Made by a program: the position numbers and the translations under genes
Shown: positions 34,576 to 42,794 of the stretch, piece by piece
How positions within the stretch are numbered: position 1 is the first letter of the stretch
Layout of the letters: every line of letters begins with the position of its first letter
Assembly (NCBI GenBank): GCA_035576005.1
Contig: DATLXH010000198.1
Span: forward strand, 1 to 51,345
DNA from: DATLXH01 sp035576005
Lineage (GTDB): Bacteria; Acidobacteriota; Thermoanaerobaculia; Gp7-AA8
DNA: 51,345 nt
Direction: 5' to 3'
The notes under the pieces: model-generated
The model's input: the letters and a program-made list of their open reading frames with translations, nothing else
Told to the model about the DNA's origin: nothing
Databases searched by the model: none

Positions 34576-34913
34576 TTCGCGAGGACGGTGACGATTTCCT
34601 GAACTCCCGGTGTTTACCTTGCTCGCGGCGTTGTCGTCCCGAGCTTGGGTGTGTGGGAGCGGCGAGGGACCTTTCAAAAGCTTGTACTCGGTACCTTAAA
34701 CGTAGAGGCTCGCGGCGCAGCTGCGGGACATCGGCAACCCGGAACAGCGGCCTTCGGGGCTTTGCGCGGCGGCCGTCAGTCAATGGGACCGGAGTAAAGC
34801 TTGCGAGGTCCCTCGACCCCTCCCACCCACACACCCAAGCTCGGGGACGACACACCCTTTTTTCTGCTCAGTCCGTGACGCGGCGGGGAGACCTCTGCAT
34901 CGAGCGGTTTTGG
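34576..34913. other. 338-bp convergent gap containing a long inverted repeat
   Basis: Separates the CNNM gene (plus) from the small membrane protein gene (minus). Most of it is the inverted-repeat element at 34631-34855. No coding region supported. Confidence 0.7.
34631..34855. mobile_element. 225-bp element with about 60-bp imperfect terminal inverted repeats (family G)
   Basis: The left arm starts TTGTCGTCCCGAGCTTGGGT and the reversed right arm TGTCGTCCCCGAGCTTGGGT. Similarity continues through GTGTGTGGG, then CGAGGGACC and AAGCTT about 60 nt in. The interior is unrelated to families A and B. No coding capacity. It may be a MITE or a very large palindrome; only one copy is in the window and target duplications are unclear. 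Confidence 0.6.
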
Positions 34914-35138
34914 CTAATCCGTGAAGTGATGTTTTGAATGGCGTCGAGTAAGCATCTTTCCAACAGTAGCGATGACTGCGAGGCCGAGCACTCCGAGCCC
35001 GATCTGGACGACTCGCCTGTCTTTCAACATTACGTTGAGCGAGTTCCAGAATGAGCTGGGCTCCGGATGGTGACGCGAGTAGTCCAGACGTTTGATCTGC
35101 GACTCTTTCACTACCTCATTGAGTTCCTGAATCCGCAT
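34914..35138 (-). CDS. Small single-pass membrane protein with His-rich tail
   Basis: 74-aa protein, not assigned to a family. The first 40 residues are charged and helical (ELNEVVKESQIKRL). One transmembrane segment follows, VVQIGLGVLGLAVIATVGKM. The short basic C-terminus RRHSKHHFTD has three His residues that could bind metal. The gene is real: ATG at 35138 is preceded by GGAGG with four bases spacing, and it starts 62 bp from the divergent P1B-like gene, implying a shared control region. Small proteins of broadly similar layout (PacL) assist P1B-ATPases in mycobacteria; here that is an analogy, not homology. Confidence 0.75.
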   Translation of the reverse strand: MRIQELNEVVKESQIKRLDYSRHHPEPSSFWNSLNVMLKDRRVVQIGLGVLGLAVIATVGKMLTRRHSKHHFTD

Positions 35139-35200
35139 TTGACCTCCAGTGGTCCTGTCTGCAAGTGTGTTCTACTTCTATCAGTTACACTGCTAGAGTA

Positions 35201-37201
35201 ATGCCACTCGAAGCTGTGCCCACCGGGGCATCCGAGCCCCTGCGCGACCCGGAATCTGATCCCTCTTCCGTCAGAATCGAGCTGTCGACATGGGGCGCCG
35301 TCCGCAACCCTGCGCTCCTCGAATCACGAGTCGGAGCCGTAGAGGGCGTGGCAACGGTTGCCGCGAGTCCGGTGAGCTCGCGCGTTCAGATCGACTACCG
35401 GGAAGATGTTCCCGAAAGCCTGCTTGCCAGCCTGGACGCCATACGGGGTTGCGGGTACGACCAGGAGCTTTCGTCTCACGCAGGAGATGCGGAACGTCCT
35501 TCTCTATCGCTCCAGCTGCTGGTCACCCTTGGCTCGACTCTCCTTTTCCTCGTAGCTGCCATCGCAACCTTCCCCTCCCTGATGACCGGGATGCGATTCG
35601 ATCTCGGCCCGTGGACACTTCGAGCCGGGCCCGTCATCGGAATCATTGACTCGTGGCTCCCACTCATCCAGCGGGCAACCGCGAGAGAGCTCACGACCGT
35701 TGTCGTACTGACGGCTATAGTCGCGGTGCTGCTGAGCGGCTGGAGCTCGCTGCGACTCGCAGTGGAGACCGCGCGGAAGCGCGTGCTCGATGATGACACT
35801 CTCGTTGCTCTTGCGATGCTCGCTTGCCTTGCAGCACTGGGCTATCTCTACTGGAGAAACAGTCCGGTCACCCTGGTCACAGGACTCGAAATTTCCTTCG
35901 CTGTAGCCCTCCTGCGCCTTGCCGGACTCAGACAGACGATGATTCGACTGCGAGCCTGGAAGCGACGGCGCGCAGCGAGTAACGACGAGAACGAAGGCGC
36001 TCTCAGCAGGCTCGGGAGCGCGCTGCAGAAAAAATCGCTACTGGAGCTCAGGGTCCAGCGTGTCACTCGCTACCTTCCACACGTGACACTAGTCGTGGCC
36101 CTTGTGAGTGCGTCGGTTCAGTGGATCCTTACGCATTCTCCGGTGAGCGCTCTGCTCGGCTTCGCTGCGGTAGCCATGACCGTCTCGAGCTCGCTCCTCC
36201 TGCTCGCTGTTGCTACCCCCGGAGCAAACGCTCTGACTGACGCTTTCTCGCGAGGAGTCGTCCTGGCGAGCTCACTCGCGCTTTTCAGACTGAGCAGAAT
36301 CCGCACGGCGATACTGGCGCGCCGAGGAGTCGTACTCGAGCCGGTGCCGACCGTGAGTGATTTTGTTCTACTCGCGGGCTGCACGCAGCAGGAGCTCCTC
36401 TCGAACGCGAGCTCACTGGCAGCCGAGTCATCCCATCCCGTTCCAGTGGCGGTCGCTGCGCGTGCCGCCAGCGGGATCACACCTCATTCAGCCGCAGACG
36501 TTTCTACGACGCACTCTCGAGGGATTTCGGGAAGTGTGGGGGGGATGCGGGTGGTGCTGGGCCAGGCGAGCTGGATGGAGGAGCTTGGCGCCGATCTCAG
36601 TCCGATGCGCGAAGAACTTGATCGCTATTCCCAGGAGGGCAAGAGCGTCGCTGTAGTCACCCGCGAAAACATCCCTCTGGGCGCAATCGCACTCCACGAG
36701 CGCGAGATTGCCGGGAGCCATGCCGCGATTCGAGAGCTCGAGCGTCTTGGTGTTGCTTCGTTGCTGGTGTCCGAAGCCGACAGCCGGGCCGTCGCGCATC
36801 TCGCGACCTCGCTCGGGATCACGTCCCGCTCCGGCAGCCCCTCAGCAACCTCAACGAAAGAAGATGGAGAAACTGCCGCCGTCTCGTACGCGGCATCTCC
36901 AGGAACGCCCGGAACACTCCGAGTCGTGATCGAGGACCGGCCGTCCGTTCCTCTCCCGGCAGCGGATCTGGTGATTCGAAGCCAGGGACTCACCGGCCTC
37001 GTGCTGGCTGTCAAGCTGGCAAAAGCTGCTACACGGACCTCTCGCAGAAATCTTACGCTCTGGATCATCTTCACACTACTGAGCATCATCGCAGCCAGTG
37101 GCGCAGCCATCCCACTCGTCGGTGACTGGACATGGCTGGCGATCTCGTCACTACTGGCGATGGTTGGCTCGCTGACAATCAGGCCGCGCGTGTCTCCGTG
37201 A
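35201..37201 (+). CDS. P1B-type ATPase-like pseudoenzyme lacking catalytic motifs
   Basis: 666-aa membrane protein with the overall order of a heavy-metal P1B-ATPase but without its catalytic residues. Residues 24-88 resemble an HMA domain (VEGVATVAASPVSSRVQIDY, ending GCGYD) with no CxxC. VLDDDTLVALAM (195-206) matches the membrane MDxLV motif. The actuator domain with TGES is missing: only about 50 residues join the helices there. AVATPGAN (336-343) stands where CPCALxxATP should be. VVLEPVPTVSDFVLLAG (377-393) replaces the DKTGTLT strand. SSHP (410-413) keeps the His-Pro of the N-domain. SEAD replaces TGDN, and GDGxND is absent. Two C-terminal helices remain. Start ATG 35201; an upstream codon at 35165 is less likely. 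Function unknown, probably not a pump. Confidence 0.85.
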   Translation: MPLEAVPTGASEPLRDPESDPSSVRIELSTWGAVRNPALLESRVGAVEGVATVAASPVSSRVQIDYREDVPESLLASLDAIRGCGYDQELSSHAGDAERPSLSLQLLVTLGSTLLFLVAAIATFPSLMTGMRFDLGPWTLRAGPVIGIIDSWLPLIQRATARELTTVVVLTAIVAVLLSGWSSLRLAVETARKRVLDDDTLVALAMLACLAALGYLYWRNSPVTLVTGLEISFAVALLRLAGLRQTMIRLRAWKRRRAASNDENEGALSRLGSALQKKSLLELRVQRVTRYLPHVTLVVALVSASVQWILTHSPVSALLGFAAVAMTVSSSLLLLAVATPGANALTDAFSRGVVLASSLALFRLSRIRTAILARRGVVLEPVPTVSDFVLLAGCTQQELLSNASSLAAESSHPVPVAVAARAASGITPHSAADVSTTHSRGISGSVGGMRVVLGQASWMEELGADLSPMREELDRYSQEGKSVAVVTRENIPLGAIALHEREIAGSHAAIRELERLGVASLLVSEADSRAVAHLATSLGITSRSGSPSATSTKEDGETAAVSYAASPGTPGTLRVVIEDRPSVPLPAADLVIRSQGLTGLVLAVKLAKAATRTSRRNLTLWIIFTLLSIIAASGAAIPLVGDWTWLAISSLLAMVGSLTIRPRVSP

Positions 37202-37287
37202 CGGCCCTCGCCGCGCGGGAGACTTGCAGAAAACGATTGAACAACCTCCAGGCCCGCGTCGAGCGCCTGGAAACGACAACGCAGTAA
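37198..37287 (+). CDS. 29-codon micro-ORF coupled to the P1B-like gene
   Basis: Starts with a GTG overlapping the TGA of the preceding gene (GTGA) and ends with TAA at 37285-37287. The predicted peptide is basic and helical. Its second half, CRKRLNNLQARVERLETTTQ, has Leu/Val at heptad-like spacing and could form a short coiled coil. The overlap suggests translational coupling. Too short for coding statistics, so it may be chance. Confidence 0.35.
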   Translation: MTALAARETCRKRLNNLQARVERLETTTQ

Positions 37288-37355
37288 TCGCCCCCTGAGC
37301 CCCCCGCCCCGCTCACGGTCTTTACCTTCGCCAGGTCAGCGCAGTTACCGGGGAC

Positions 37356-38090
37356 CTACATCACGGCGACTTCAGCCTCGATCCTCGATTGTACGTTTCG
37401 CATCAACAGCTGCGTCTGCTGGATGCATTCGCTGATCGAAGCAAAGTCTGCCGTATCGATCGGAGCAAGGATCTCGACAATCACGTTTGGTCTCTGCTTC
37501 ACGTAAAGCCGCTTGGCGTCCACCCAGTTCGGTGAGACGGCGTGAACGATTGGAACGAGCTTGACTCCCGCGTTGCGCGCGAGATGAAACGCTCCCTTCT
37601 TGAAAGGAAGCGGAGTTCCGTGGTTCCGAGTCCCTTCCGGGAAGACCCAGATGGAGATTCCGCTATCGCGGATCGCGCGCTCTGCCTGCCCGATTCCCGC
37701 ATGCGCGTCGGCGCGATTCTTCCGGTCGATGATGATGTTCTGGCCTGCAACAATCATCCTGCCCAGAAACGGTACCTTGAGCAGTTCTTTCTTGACGATC
37801 ACGACGGTCTTCTGAGGGAGTACCGGAGCAAGAATCGGAATGTCGAGATTACTCTGATGATTCGCGATGAAAACGCACGGCTGAGTCGCGGTCAGCCGCT
37901 CGGCGTTTCGCATCGTGATGTTGAGATTGAGAATCCTCACCCAGCCACGAGACAGCTCCTGTGCGTAGAGGTGAAGCAGGTTGGAATCGGGCGCGTCACT
38001 GCGGCGCGCGCGGCGAAGCATCTTGACCGAGCTCCGCGCGAGCCAGATGAGCGACAACGCACCTTTGCGCACGAAGCTGAAAGGGGTCAC
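37356..38090 (-). CDS. plsC: 1-acyl-sn-glycerol-3-phosphate acyltransferase (PlsC family)
   Basis: Acylates lysophosphatidic acid to phosphatidic acid at the inner membrane, the precursor of the CdsA reaction. The catalytic HX4D motif is NHQSNLD (His78, Asp83). The glycerol-phosphate binding motif is VFPEGTRN (149-156). 244 aa with a basic, hydrophobic N-terminus (LSLIWLARSSVKMLRRA) for membrane attachment. It lies 13 bp after the stop of the LOG-family gene on the same strand and is probably cotranscribed with it. Closest to AGPAT-type members; acceptor specificity is inferred. Confidence 0.93.
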   Translation of the reverse strand: MTPFSFVRKGALSLIWLARSSVKMLRRARRSDAPDSNLLHLYAQELSRGWVRILNLNITMRNAERLTATQPCVFIANHQSNLDIPILAPVLPQKTVVIVKKELLKVPFLGRMIVAGQNIIIDRKNRADAHAGIGQAERAIRDSGISIWVFPEGTRNHGTPLPFKKGAFHLARNAGVKLVPIVHAVSPNWVDAKRLYVKQRPNVIVEILAPIDTADFASISECIQQTQLLMRNVQSRIEAEVAVM

Positions 38091-38103
38091 AGGACTTTCC
38101 TAC

Positions 38104-38904
38104 TCAGAAGGATTCTCCAAGGCCTGAGGGATTACCGAAGGCCTTGTCCCCCTCCTTCCTCATCTCACGATCTTTCTCCGCAGCTCGTTTTCGATACTCC
38201 ACCACGATGTCGACGACCGACTGCGGGTCATCGACGAGATAAATGCTGTCGATGTCTTCGGCTGTGATGTTGTTGGCGGCCAGGACGTGCGTTCTCATCC
38301 AGTCGATCAGGCCACTCCAATACTCTTTGCCGTACAGAATGACGGGGAAGTTCGAGATCTTCTTGGTCTGAATCAATGTCAACGCACCCATGACCTCATC
38401 GAGCGTTCCGAAGCCGCCTGGAAACGTGATGAACGCCTCGGAGTACTTGATGAACATCGTTTTGCGGACGAAGAAGTACCGAAACGTCATCGACTTGTCG
38501 ACGTAGAGATTGATATGCTGCTCGAAGGGAAGCTCGATGTTGCAACCAATCGAAACGCCTCCCCCCTTTTTCGCCCCGCGATTTGCGGCCTCCATGATTC
38601 CAGGCCCACCTCCGGTGATCACCGCAAAGCCAGCACGCGCGAGTAGCTCCGCCGTATCCACTGCGGCATCGTAAAAAGCGTCGGCAAGCTGGGTGCGGGC
38701 GGACCCGAAAATCGAGACGGCGGGATAGACGTCAGCGAGGTTATCGAACCCTTCGACGAATTCACTCATGATTCTGAAAACACGCCAGGAGTCGCTCTTG
38801 AGCATCTCCTGAGGGCTCGGCCTGTCGAGGAGCTGGCGGTCCTCCATCGCTTCCCGGGCTTTCGGGAGAATGCTGATCTTGCCGTCTTTCCTTTCGAGGT
38901 CCAT
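38104..38904 (-). CDS. LOG family (TIGR00730-type) protein
   Basis: 266-aa Rossmann-fold protein of the group often misnamed lysine decarboxylase. It carries the nucleotide-binding motif GGGPGIMEAANRGA and the catalytic motif FPGGFGTLDEVMG. Relatives are cytokinin riboside 5'-monophosphate phosphoribohydrolases or nucleotide 5'-monophosphate nucleosidases. The N-terminal 55 residues before YPAVSIFGSART form a helical extension seen in larger members of the family. The ATG at 38904 is the likely start; a TACAAT hexamer lies just upstream as a possible -10. Substrate in this organism unknown. Confidence 0.92.
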   Translation of the reverse strand: MDLERKDGKISILPKAREAMEDRQLLDRPSPQEMLKSDSWRVFRIMSEFVEGFDNLADVYPAVSIFGSARTQLADAFYDAAVDTAELLARAGFAVITGGGPGIMEAANRGAKKGGGVSIGCNIELPFEQHINLYVDKSMTFRYFFVRKTMFIKYSEAFITFPGGFGTLDEVMGALTLIQTKKISNFPVILYGKEYWSGLIDWMRTHVLAANNITAEDIDSIYLVDDPQSVVDIVVEYRKRAAEKDREMRKEGDKAFGNPSGLGESF

Positions 38905-38952
38905 GTCAGTATTGTAGCTGCGACGCTCAGCGTTGGAGTTGTGCGGGGTCGC

Positions 38953-39903
38953 CTACTTTTTTTTCCGGGTTGGACGCGGCGCTCGTGCTGCGCGAATCGC
39001 CATCCGCGCGGCCCCTTCGACAGCGGTCTCAATCGGCGGCCTCACCTCCGCCTCCGGAGCGCCCGCAAGCAGTGCTTCGCGCATCGGACCTACCAGGAGA
39101 TCTCCCGCACGGAACGCGCCGCCGAAGTACGCGACGGCGAAGGGCCCTGTCTCCATTTCGAGCTTCCGCGCGACTGCAAGGACCGTCTTCCCGAGCTCGT
39201 ACCCTTCGCTCGAAACAATCTCTTTCGCGATTCTGTCACCCGCGCGCGCCGCATCGATCACCATCTTTCCGTACGCTGCGATGGATGCAACTCTCGTTGT
39301 GGGAGCGTAGACGAATGTGGGGAGATCTTCCGGCTGACAGAGGCCATGAACCGTGCAGAGAAGATCCGTAAGTGCCGTCTGCGGGCCTCGGCCGTCGTAG
39401 GCACGGACGATGGCCGACAATCCACGCCGCGCGATCGAATAGCCACTACCTTCATCTCCTATCGTCGGCCCCCACCCACCGGCCCGGGCCTCTTTCCCAG
39501 ATTCATTTCGCCCGAACGCTACCGAACCTGTTCCAGCGATGACGACGATTCCCGGGTGCAGCCCGACACCTCCGATCAGTGCGATGCGCGCGTCGCTGTC
39601 GACCGTGAAGTTCCCGAGAGGAAAAAGTGAGCGAAGTGCCTCGATCATGCGGGCTCGATGTTTGGGGTGGTCCGAGCCGGCAATTCCGCAGTAGGTGTAG
39701 CCGACCTGCGAGGGGTCCGCTCTCGCCGTCGCGATGGCTGAGGCAATGGCTTTGTCGATGTTGATCGTCGCTTCTTCGATGCCGACGCGGAGATAGTTTG
39801 ATGGGCCAGCAAGGCCGCGGCCGATGATCTTCATCCTCCGATCGACGACCACTGCCGCGGTCTTCGACCCGCCACCATCAACTCCTACGAAAAGAGTGCT
39901 CAT
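38953..39903 (-). CDS. BadF/BadG-type ATPase, probable N-acetylglucosamine kinase
   Basis: 316-aa ASKHA-fold kinase. The phosphate-1 loop is FVGVDGGGSKTAAVVVD (residues 5-21). GIAGSDHPKHRARM and VVIAGTGSVAFG (adenosine/phosphate loops) follow, then GGWGPTIGDEGSGYSIARRG, typical of GlcNAc kinases that recycle wall sugars. The frame is open to 40032, but the conserved loop demands the ATG at 39903. It ends with a basic tail RPTRKKK. It stands 48 bp before the LOG gene on the same strand. Sugar specificity is inferred from family only. Confidence 0.88.
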   Translation of the reverse strand: MSTLFVGVDGGGSKTAAVVVDRRMKIIGRGLAGPSNYLRVGIEEATINIDKAIASAIATARADPSQVGYTYCGIAGSDHPKHRARMIEALRSLFPLGNFTVDSDARIALIGGVGLHPGIVVIAGTGSVAFGRNESGKEARAGGWGPTIGDEGSGYSIARRGLSAIVRAYDGRGPQTALTDLLCTVHGLCQPEDLPTFVYAPTTRVASIAAYGKMVIDAARAGDRIAKEIVSSEGYELGKTVLAVARKLEMETGPFAVAYFGGAFRAGDLLVGPMREALLAGAPEAEVRPPIETAVEGAARMAIRAARAPRPTRKKK

Positions 39904-40247
39904 ATCGTGATTGTAGCGAGTCGCAACCCGGCGCAGCAGAGAGTGTTCGAGTTCGAGGGGTGCGGCAAGGCGTCCTTGCGCTGGTACGAAGTAGCGATGT
40001 GACACAGAAAGCGGCAGCTGCGGCTGCCGCACTCCAAAGGCTTCGCCCCGGGTTGAAGCACGTCAGATGCTGGTCAGAGTGGTTTTGAAGGGGACAAAGC
40101 CGCACCGCTATCCCGAATCGACCTTGATCCGCGCGATTTCACTATGCAGGCATCCGATAAGAGGACCTTCGTGGCAAAAATCTTGCGACTCTGCGTCTTC
40201 ATCCTGACGGAGAAACCCTATCAGGACCTTACAACAAGGAGAAACTC
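39904..40247. other. 344-bp divergent intergenic region with two small hairpins
   Basis: Between the kinase (minus) and lipoprotein (plus) genes. Contains GCAAGG CGT CCTTGC at 39965-39979 and GCGGCAG/CTGCCGC at 40011-40030. No promoter boxes could be assigned with confidence, and no further gene was found. Confidence 0.5.
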
Positions 40248-40742
40248 ATGAGACAAAATCGGATTCTGGCAGTCAGCATGCTCGCAGCGTCCATCCTTTC
40301 CATGTCGACCCTGACAGCCTGCAAGTCAAGCGGCATGGCCGTCACTAGCAGGGGTCAGCTGCTGAAGATCGACATCAAGGGGGTCGACGACCTTCCGGAT
40401 GGCGGCACACAGGAACTGACGATCGCAATCGCCAACCGTGGCGTGAACAACATCCTGAATGTGTTCGTCGACGTCGAGATTCCGGCAGAGCTTGCCGTCC
40501 TCAGCGAAGTCCACGAGCGCGGAATGGAAGTGGCCTCGGATCGCGGCGCGAACGGCGACCGTGTTTACCACTACACCATCGGCAACCTGCAGCCGACAGA
40601 GACATCCGTGGCGAGATTCGCGGTTCGCACAGCGTTCGGAACTCTCGACCGAACCGGCGACATCAAGGTCACTGCGTGGCAGAGTGATCTGCCAGGCGAC
40701 AAAAAACTCGTTGAGACGAAGCAGATCAAGCTTCGCAGGTAA
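40248..40742 (+). CDS. Putative lipoprotein with immunoglobulin-like domain
   Basis: 164-aa predicted lipoprotein. The signal is AVSMLAASILSMSTLTACKS with the lipobox Cys at residue 25. The mature part is a single beta-sandwich-like domain resembling conserved repeat DUF11-type modules: LTIAIANRGVNNILNVFVDV, then VYHYTIGNLQPTETSVARF. It probably sits in the outer membrane facing the periplasm or surface; role unknown. The ribosome-binding site is excellent (AAGGAG, six bases before ATG 40248), suggesting high expression. It is followed by a strong hairpin shared with the convergent M28 gene. Confidence 0.83.
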   Translation: MRQNRILAVSMLAASILSMSTLTACKSSGMAVTSRGQLLKIDIKGVDDLPDGGTQELTIAIANRGVNNILNVFVDVEIPAELAVLSEVHERGMEVASDRGANGDRVYHYTIGNLQPTETSVARFAVRTAFGTLDRTGDIKVTAWQSDLPGDKKLVETKQIKLRR

Positions 40743-40803
40743 GGCAGGCGCCTCCAGCAAGGGGGCGAGCGCTCGGGCTCGCATCCGTCGAGCGTTAGAC
40801 CTT

Positions 40804-40835
40804 CCTTCCCCTCTCCCACGCGGGAGAGGGGAAGG
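40804..40835. terminator. Bidirectional hairpin between convergent genes
   Basis: Perfect 14-bp stem CCTTCCCCTCTCCC / GGGAGAGGGGAAGG with loop ACGC. It lies between the lipoprotein stop (40742) and the M28 peptidase stop (40853). It belongs to the same family of GGGAGAGGGG palindromes as 189-207. No T-tract on either side. Confidence 0.6.
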
Positions 40836-40852
40836 ATTCATTCGACGAGCTT

Positions 40853-42547
40853 TTACTTCCCCAGGCTCCGCTGTCGCGCTGCCATGAATTCGTCGCCTGC
40901 CTTCCAGGTCGGCATTTCCAAAGCGTTCGCCGCTTCCCAACCGAGCCAGAATCCAAGTTGCGCGACCTGCACTCCCGAGGTGAAATCCCACTTCTCGTCA
41001 AACTCATCGCCCGGCGCGTGATAGCGATTGTCGCGATAGTCAACCTCCTGAGCGTCCGCCCACTCCTTTGTCTGCCCGATCACTTCGCTCCCGGCATCGA
41101 CGGAGAAAGCAGGCACGCCGACCTTGCCGAGGCTGAAATGGTCTGAGCGGTAGTAATAGCCCTGCTCAGGATGCTCGTCAGGATCGATCCTCATGCCGAG
41201 GGCCTTCGTGACGCGCAAAGCGGTCGGATGAAACGTCGTCCGCTCGACTCCGTTCATCGTTGCGTTGCGCACCCTGCCAAGCTGACCGACGCTGTCGAAA
41301 TTGAGGTTGAGCGCGATCCTGCCTGCCGGGATCGTAGGGTTCTGTCCGTACCATGCCGAGCCGAGCAGGCCCTGCTCCTCAGCGGCGACGAAGTTGAAGA
41401 TGAGTGTGCGCTTTGGCGCGGGCGAGGCGAGTTTCCACATGCGGGCCATTTCCAGAACGACCGCAACGCCTGTGGCGTTATCCACCGCGCCGTTGTAGAT
41501 GGCGTCGCCATTGACCGCCTTCCCGATCCCGAGGTGATCGTGATGGGCGGTGTAGAGAACTGCCTCCTCACCCAGGGCGCGATCGCTTCCGCGGATCCGA
41601 CCCAGCACGTTGCGCGTGTTGAAAGGGCGAACCGTGCTGGCGATGGAACCAGTGATCTTGTAATTCAGCGGGACCGGCCTGAACTCGCGTGTGTGAGCCT
41701 TCGAAGTCAACGCTGCCAGGTCGTGACCGCCGGCCTTCATCAGACTTTGCGCGGCCGGCTCCGTGAGCCAGCTTGCAATCCGCAGCGCAGGCTCGCCCTG
41801 TTTGACCTTGAGATACGAGCGCTCACGGCCCCATGAATTGCGAACCACATCCCATACGTAACCGGCCGCATCCTTCGTGTGAACGAGAATCGCACCGGTG
41901 GCCCCTTTCTGGGCGGCGATCTCGTACTTGTACGTCCATCGTCCGTAATATGTACGAGCTTTTCCCTTGAACAGCTCAGGCTCGGTAGCGCTGGCGGGCG
42001 GATCATCGACGAGCATCACAATCGTCTTGCCACGAACATCAACCCCTTTGTAATCGTCCCAGTTGTACTCGGGAGCCACTACACCGTGCCCTACGAAAAT
42101 CAGCTCTGAGTCCAGGGTGTTGCTCGCGCTCTGAGTCTGGTCCGTCGCCGTGTAGTCCTCCAGGTAACGGAGCGGCATTGCGTTTCCGCCAGCGAGTGGG
42201 GTCAGCGACAGCGAGGTTTTCTGCGGATCGGTAAGAATTCCGATCAGGGGGACCGGCTGATACCAGGTTCCATTTTCCCCCGCGGGCTCCAGACCCGCAG
42301 CTTCGAGGCGTGACGCGATATACGAGACAGCGAGATCGTCACCGCGCGTGCCCGGCCCCCGCCCTTCGAGTGCGTCGTCCGAGAGAAATCGCGTGTGTGC
42401 CTTGATCTCGTTTGGTTCAGCCCGGTCCATTGCCCGGCGTACGGCAGGGGGGATTGCACTCGGCTTCGAGGACTTCGCCTTCCCCTCCGCGGATCCCGCT
42501 ACGGCCACGGCTACCGTCGCCATCAACAACCACCTCGCTCCTGGCAT
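40853..42547 (-). CDS. Secreted M28 family metallopeptidase
   Basis: 564-aa exported zinc aminopeptidase-like protein. The signal peptide is WLLMATVAVAVAGSAEG. A PA-type insert domain lies around residues 150-260. The M28 catalytic domain has YTAHHDHLG (first zinc His and nearby catalytic Asp, near residue 335), GAVDNATGVAVV (bridging Asp), FVAAEEQGLLGS (catalytic Glu pair), LNFDSVGQ (zinc Asp) and RYHAPGDEF (final zinc His). Probably degrades peptides in the periplasm or outside. ATG at 42547 follows AGGAGGAG, a strong ribosome-binding site. It is divergent from the gene at 42795, with element A6 in between. Confidence 0.94.
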   Translation of the reverse strand: MPGARWLLMATVAVAVAGSAEGKAKSSKPSAIPPAVRRAMDRAEPNEIKAHTRFLSDDALEGRGPGTRGDDLAVSYIASRLEAAGLEPAGENGTWYQPVPLIGILTDPQKTSLSLTPLAGGNAMPLRYLEDYTATDQTQSASNTLDSELIFVGHGVVAPEYNWDDYKGVDVRGKTIVMLVDDPPASATEPELFKGKARTYYGRWTYKYEIAAQKGATGAILVHTKDAAGYVWDVVRNSWGRERSYLKVKQGEPALRIASWLTEPAAQSLMKAGGHDLAALTSKAHTREFRPVPLNYKITGSIASTVRPFNTRNVLGRIRGSDRALGEEAVLYTAHHDHLGIGKAVNGDAIYNGAVDNATGVAVVLEMARMWKLASPAPKRTLIFNFVAAEEQGLLGSAWYGQNPTIPAGRIALNLNFDSVGQLGRVRNATMNGVERTTFHPTALRVTKALGMRIDPDEHPEQGYYYRSDHFSLGKVGVPAFSVDAGSEVIGQTKEWADAQEVDYRDNRYHAPGDEFDEKWDFTSGVQVAQLGFWLGWEAANALEMPTWKAGDEFMAARQRSLGK

Positions 42548-42600
42548 GCTCGCTCCTCCTGTGGACTATCGGTGCATTTTCTCACAGGCCTGAAGCGGGG

Positions 42601-42786
42601 CTAGCCCGCATTTCTCACAGACCTTTGTCGTGAGATGGCGGAGAGTGGCTTGGATGCGAGGCGCACGGCGATTTTGCGACGAAGGCATAGTCGACACTAT
42701 GTCGAGGAGCGAAATTGCCGTGCAACGAACCAGGCAGGCCGCTATCCGTCATCTCACGGCGAAGGTCTGTGAGAAATGCGGGCTAG
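42601..42786 (+). mobile_element. Family A MITE-like element, complete copy A6 (186 bp)
   Basis: Bounded by CTAG at 42601-42604 and 42783-42786. The terminal inverted repeats start CCCGCATTTCTCACAGACCT and extend 37 nt with three mismatches, each a G-U pair if the plus strand is transcribed. The interior has the ATAGTCGACACTAT palindrome. No coding capacity for a transposase. It sits in the divergent promoter region of the M28 and DUF3052-like genes and ends 8 bp before the latter's ATG. Confidence 0.92.
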
Positions 42787-42794
42787 AATCAGTC

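Noticed and set aside
35201..37201. Annotation as a functional heavy-metal-translocating ATPase
   Set aside because: The phosphorylated Asp, CPC, actuator domain and GDGxND are absent.
42630..42794. N-terminal extension of the DUF3052-like gene and similar frames at 1 and 48553
   Set aside because: The shared peptide is the translation of family A elements, not a conserved protein.
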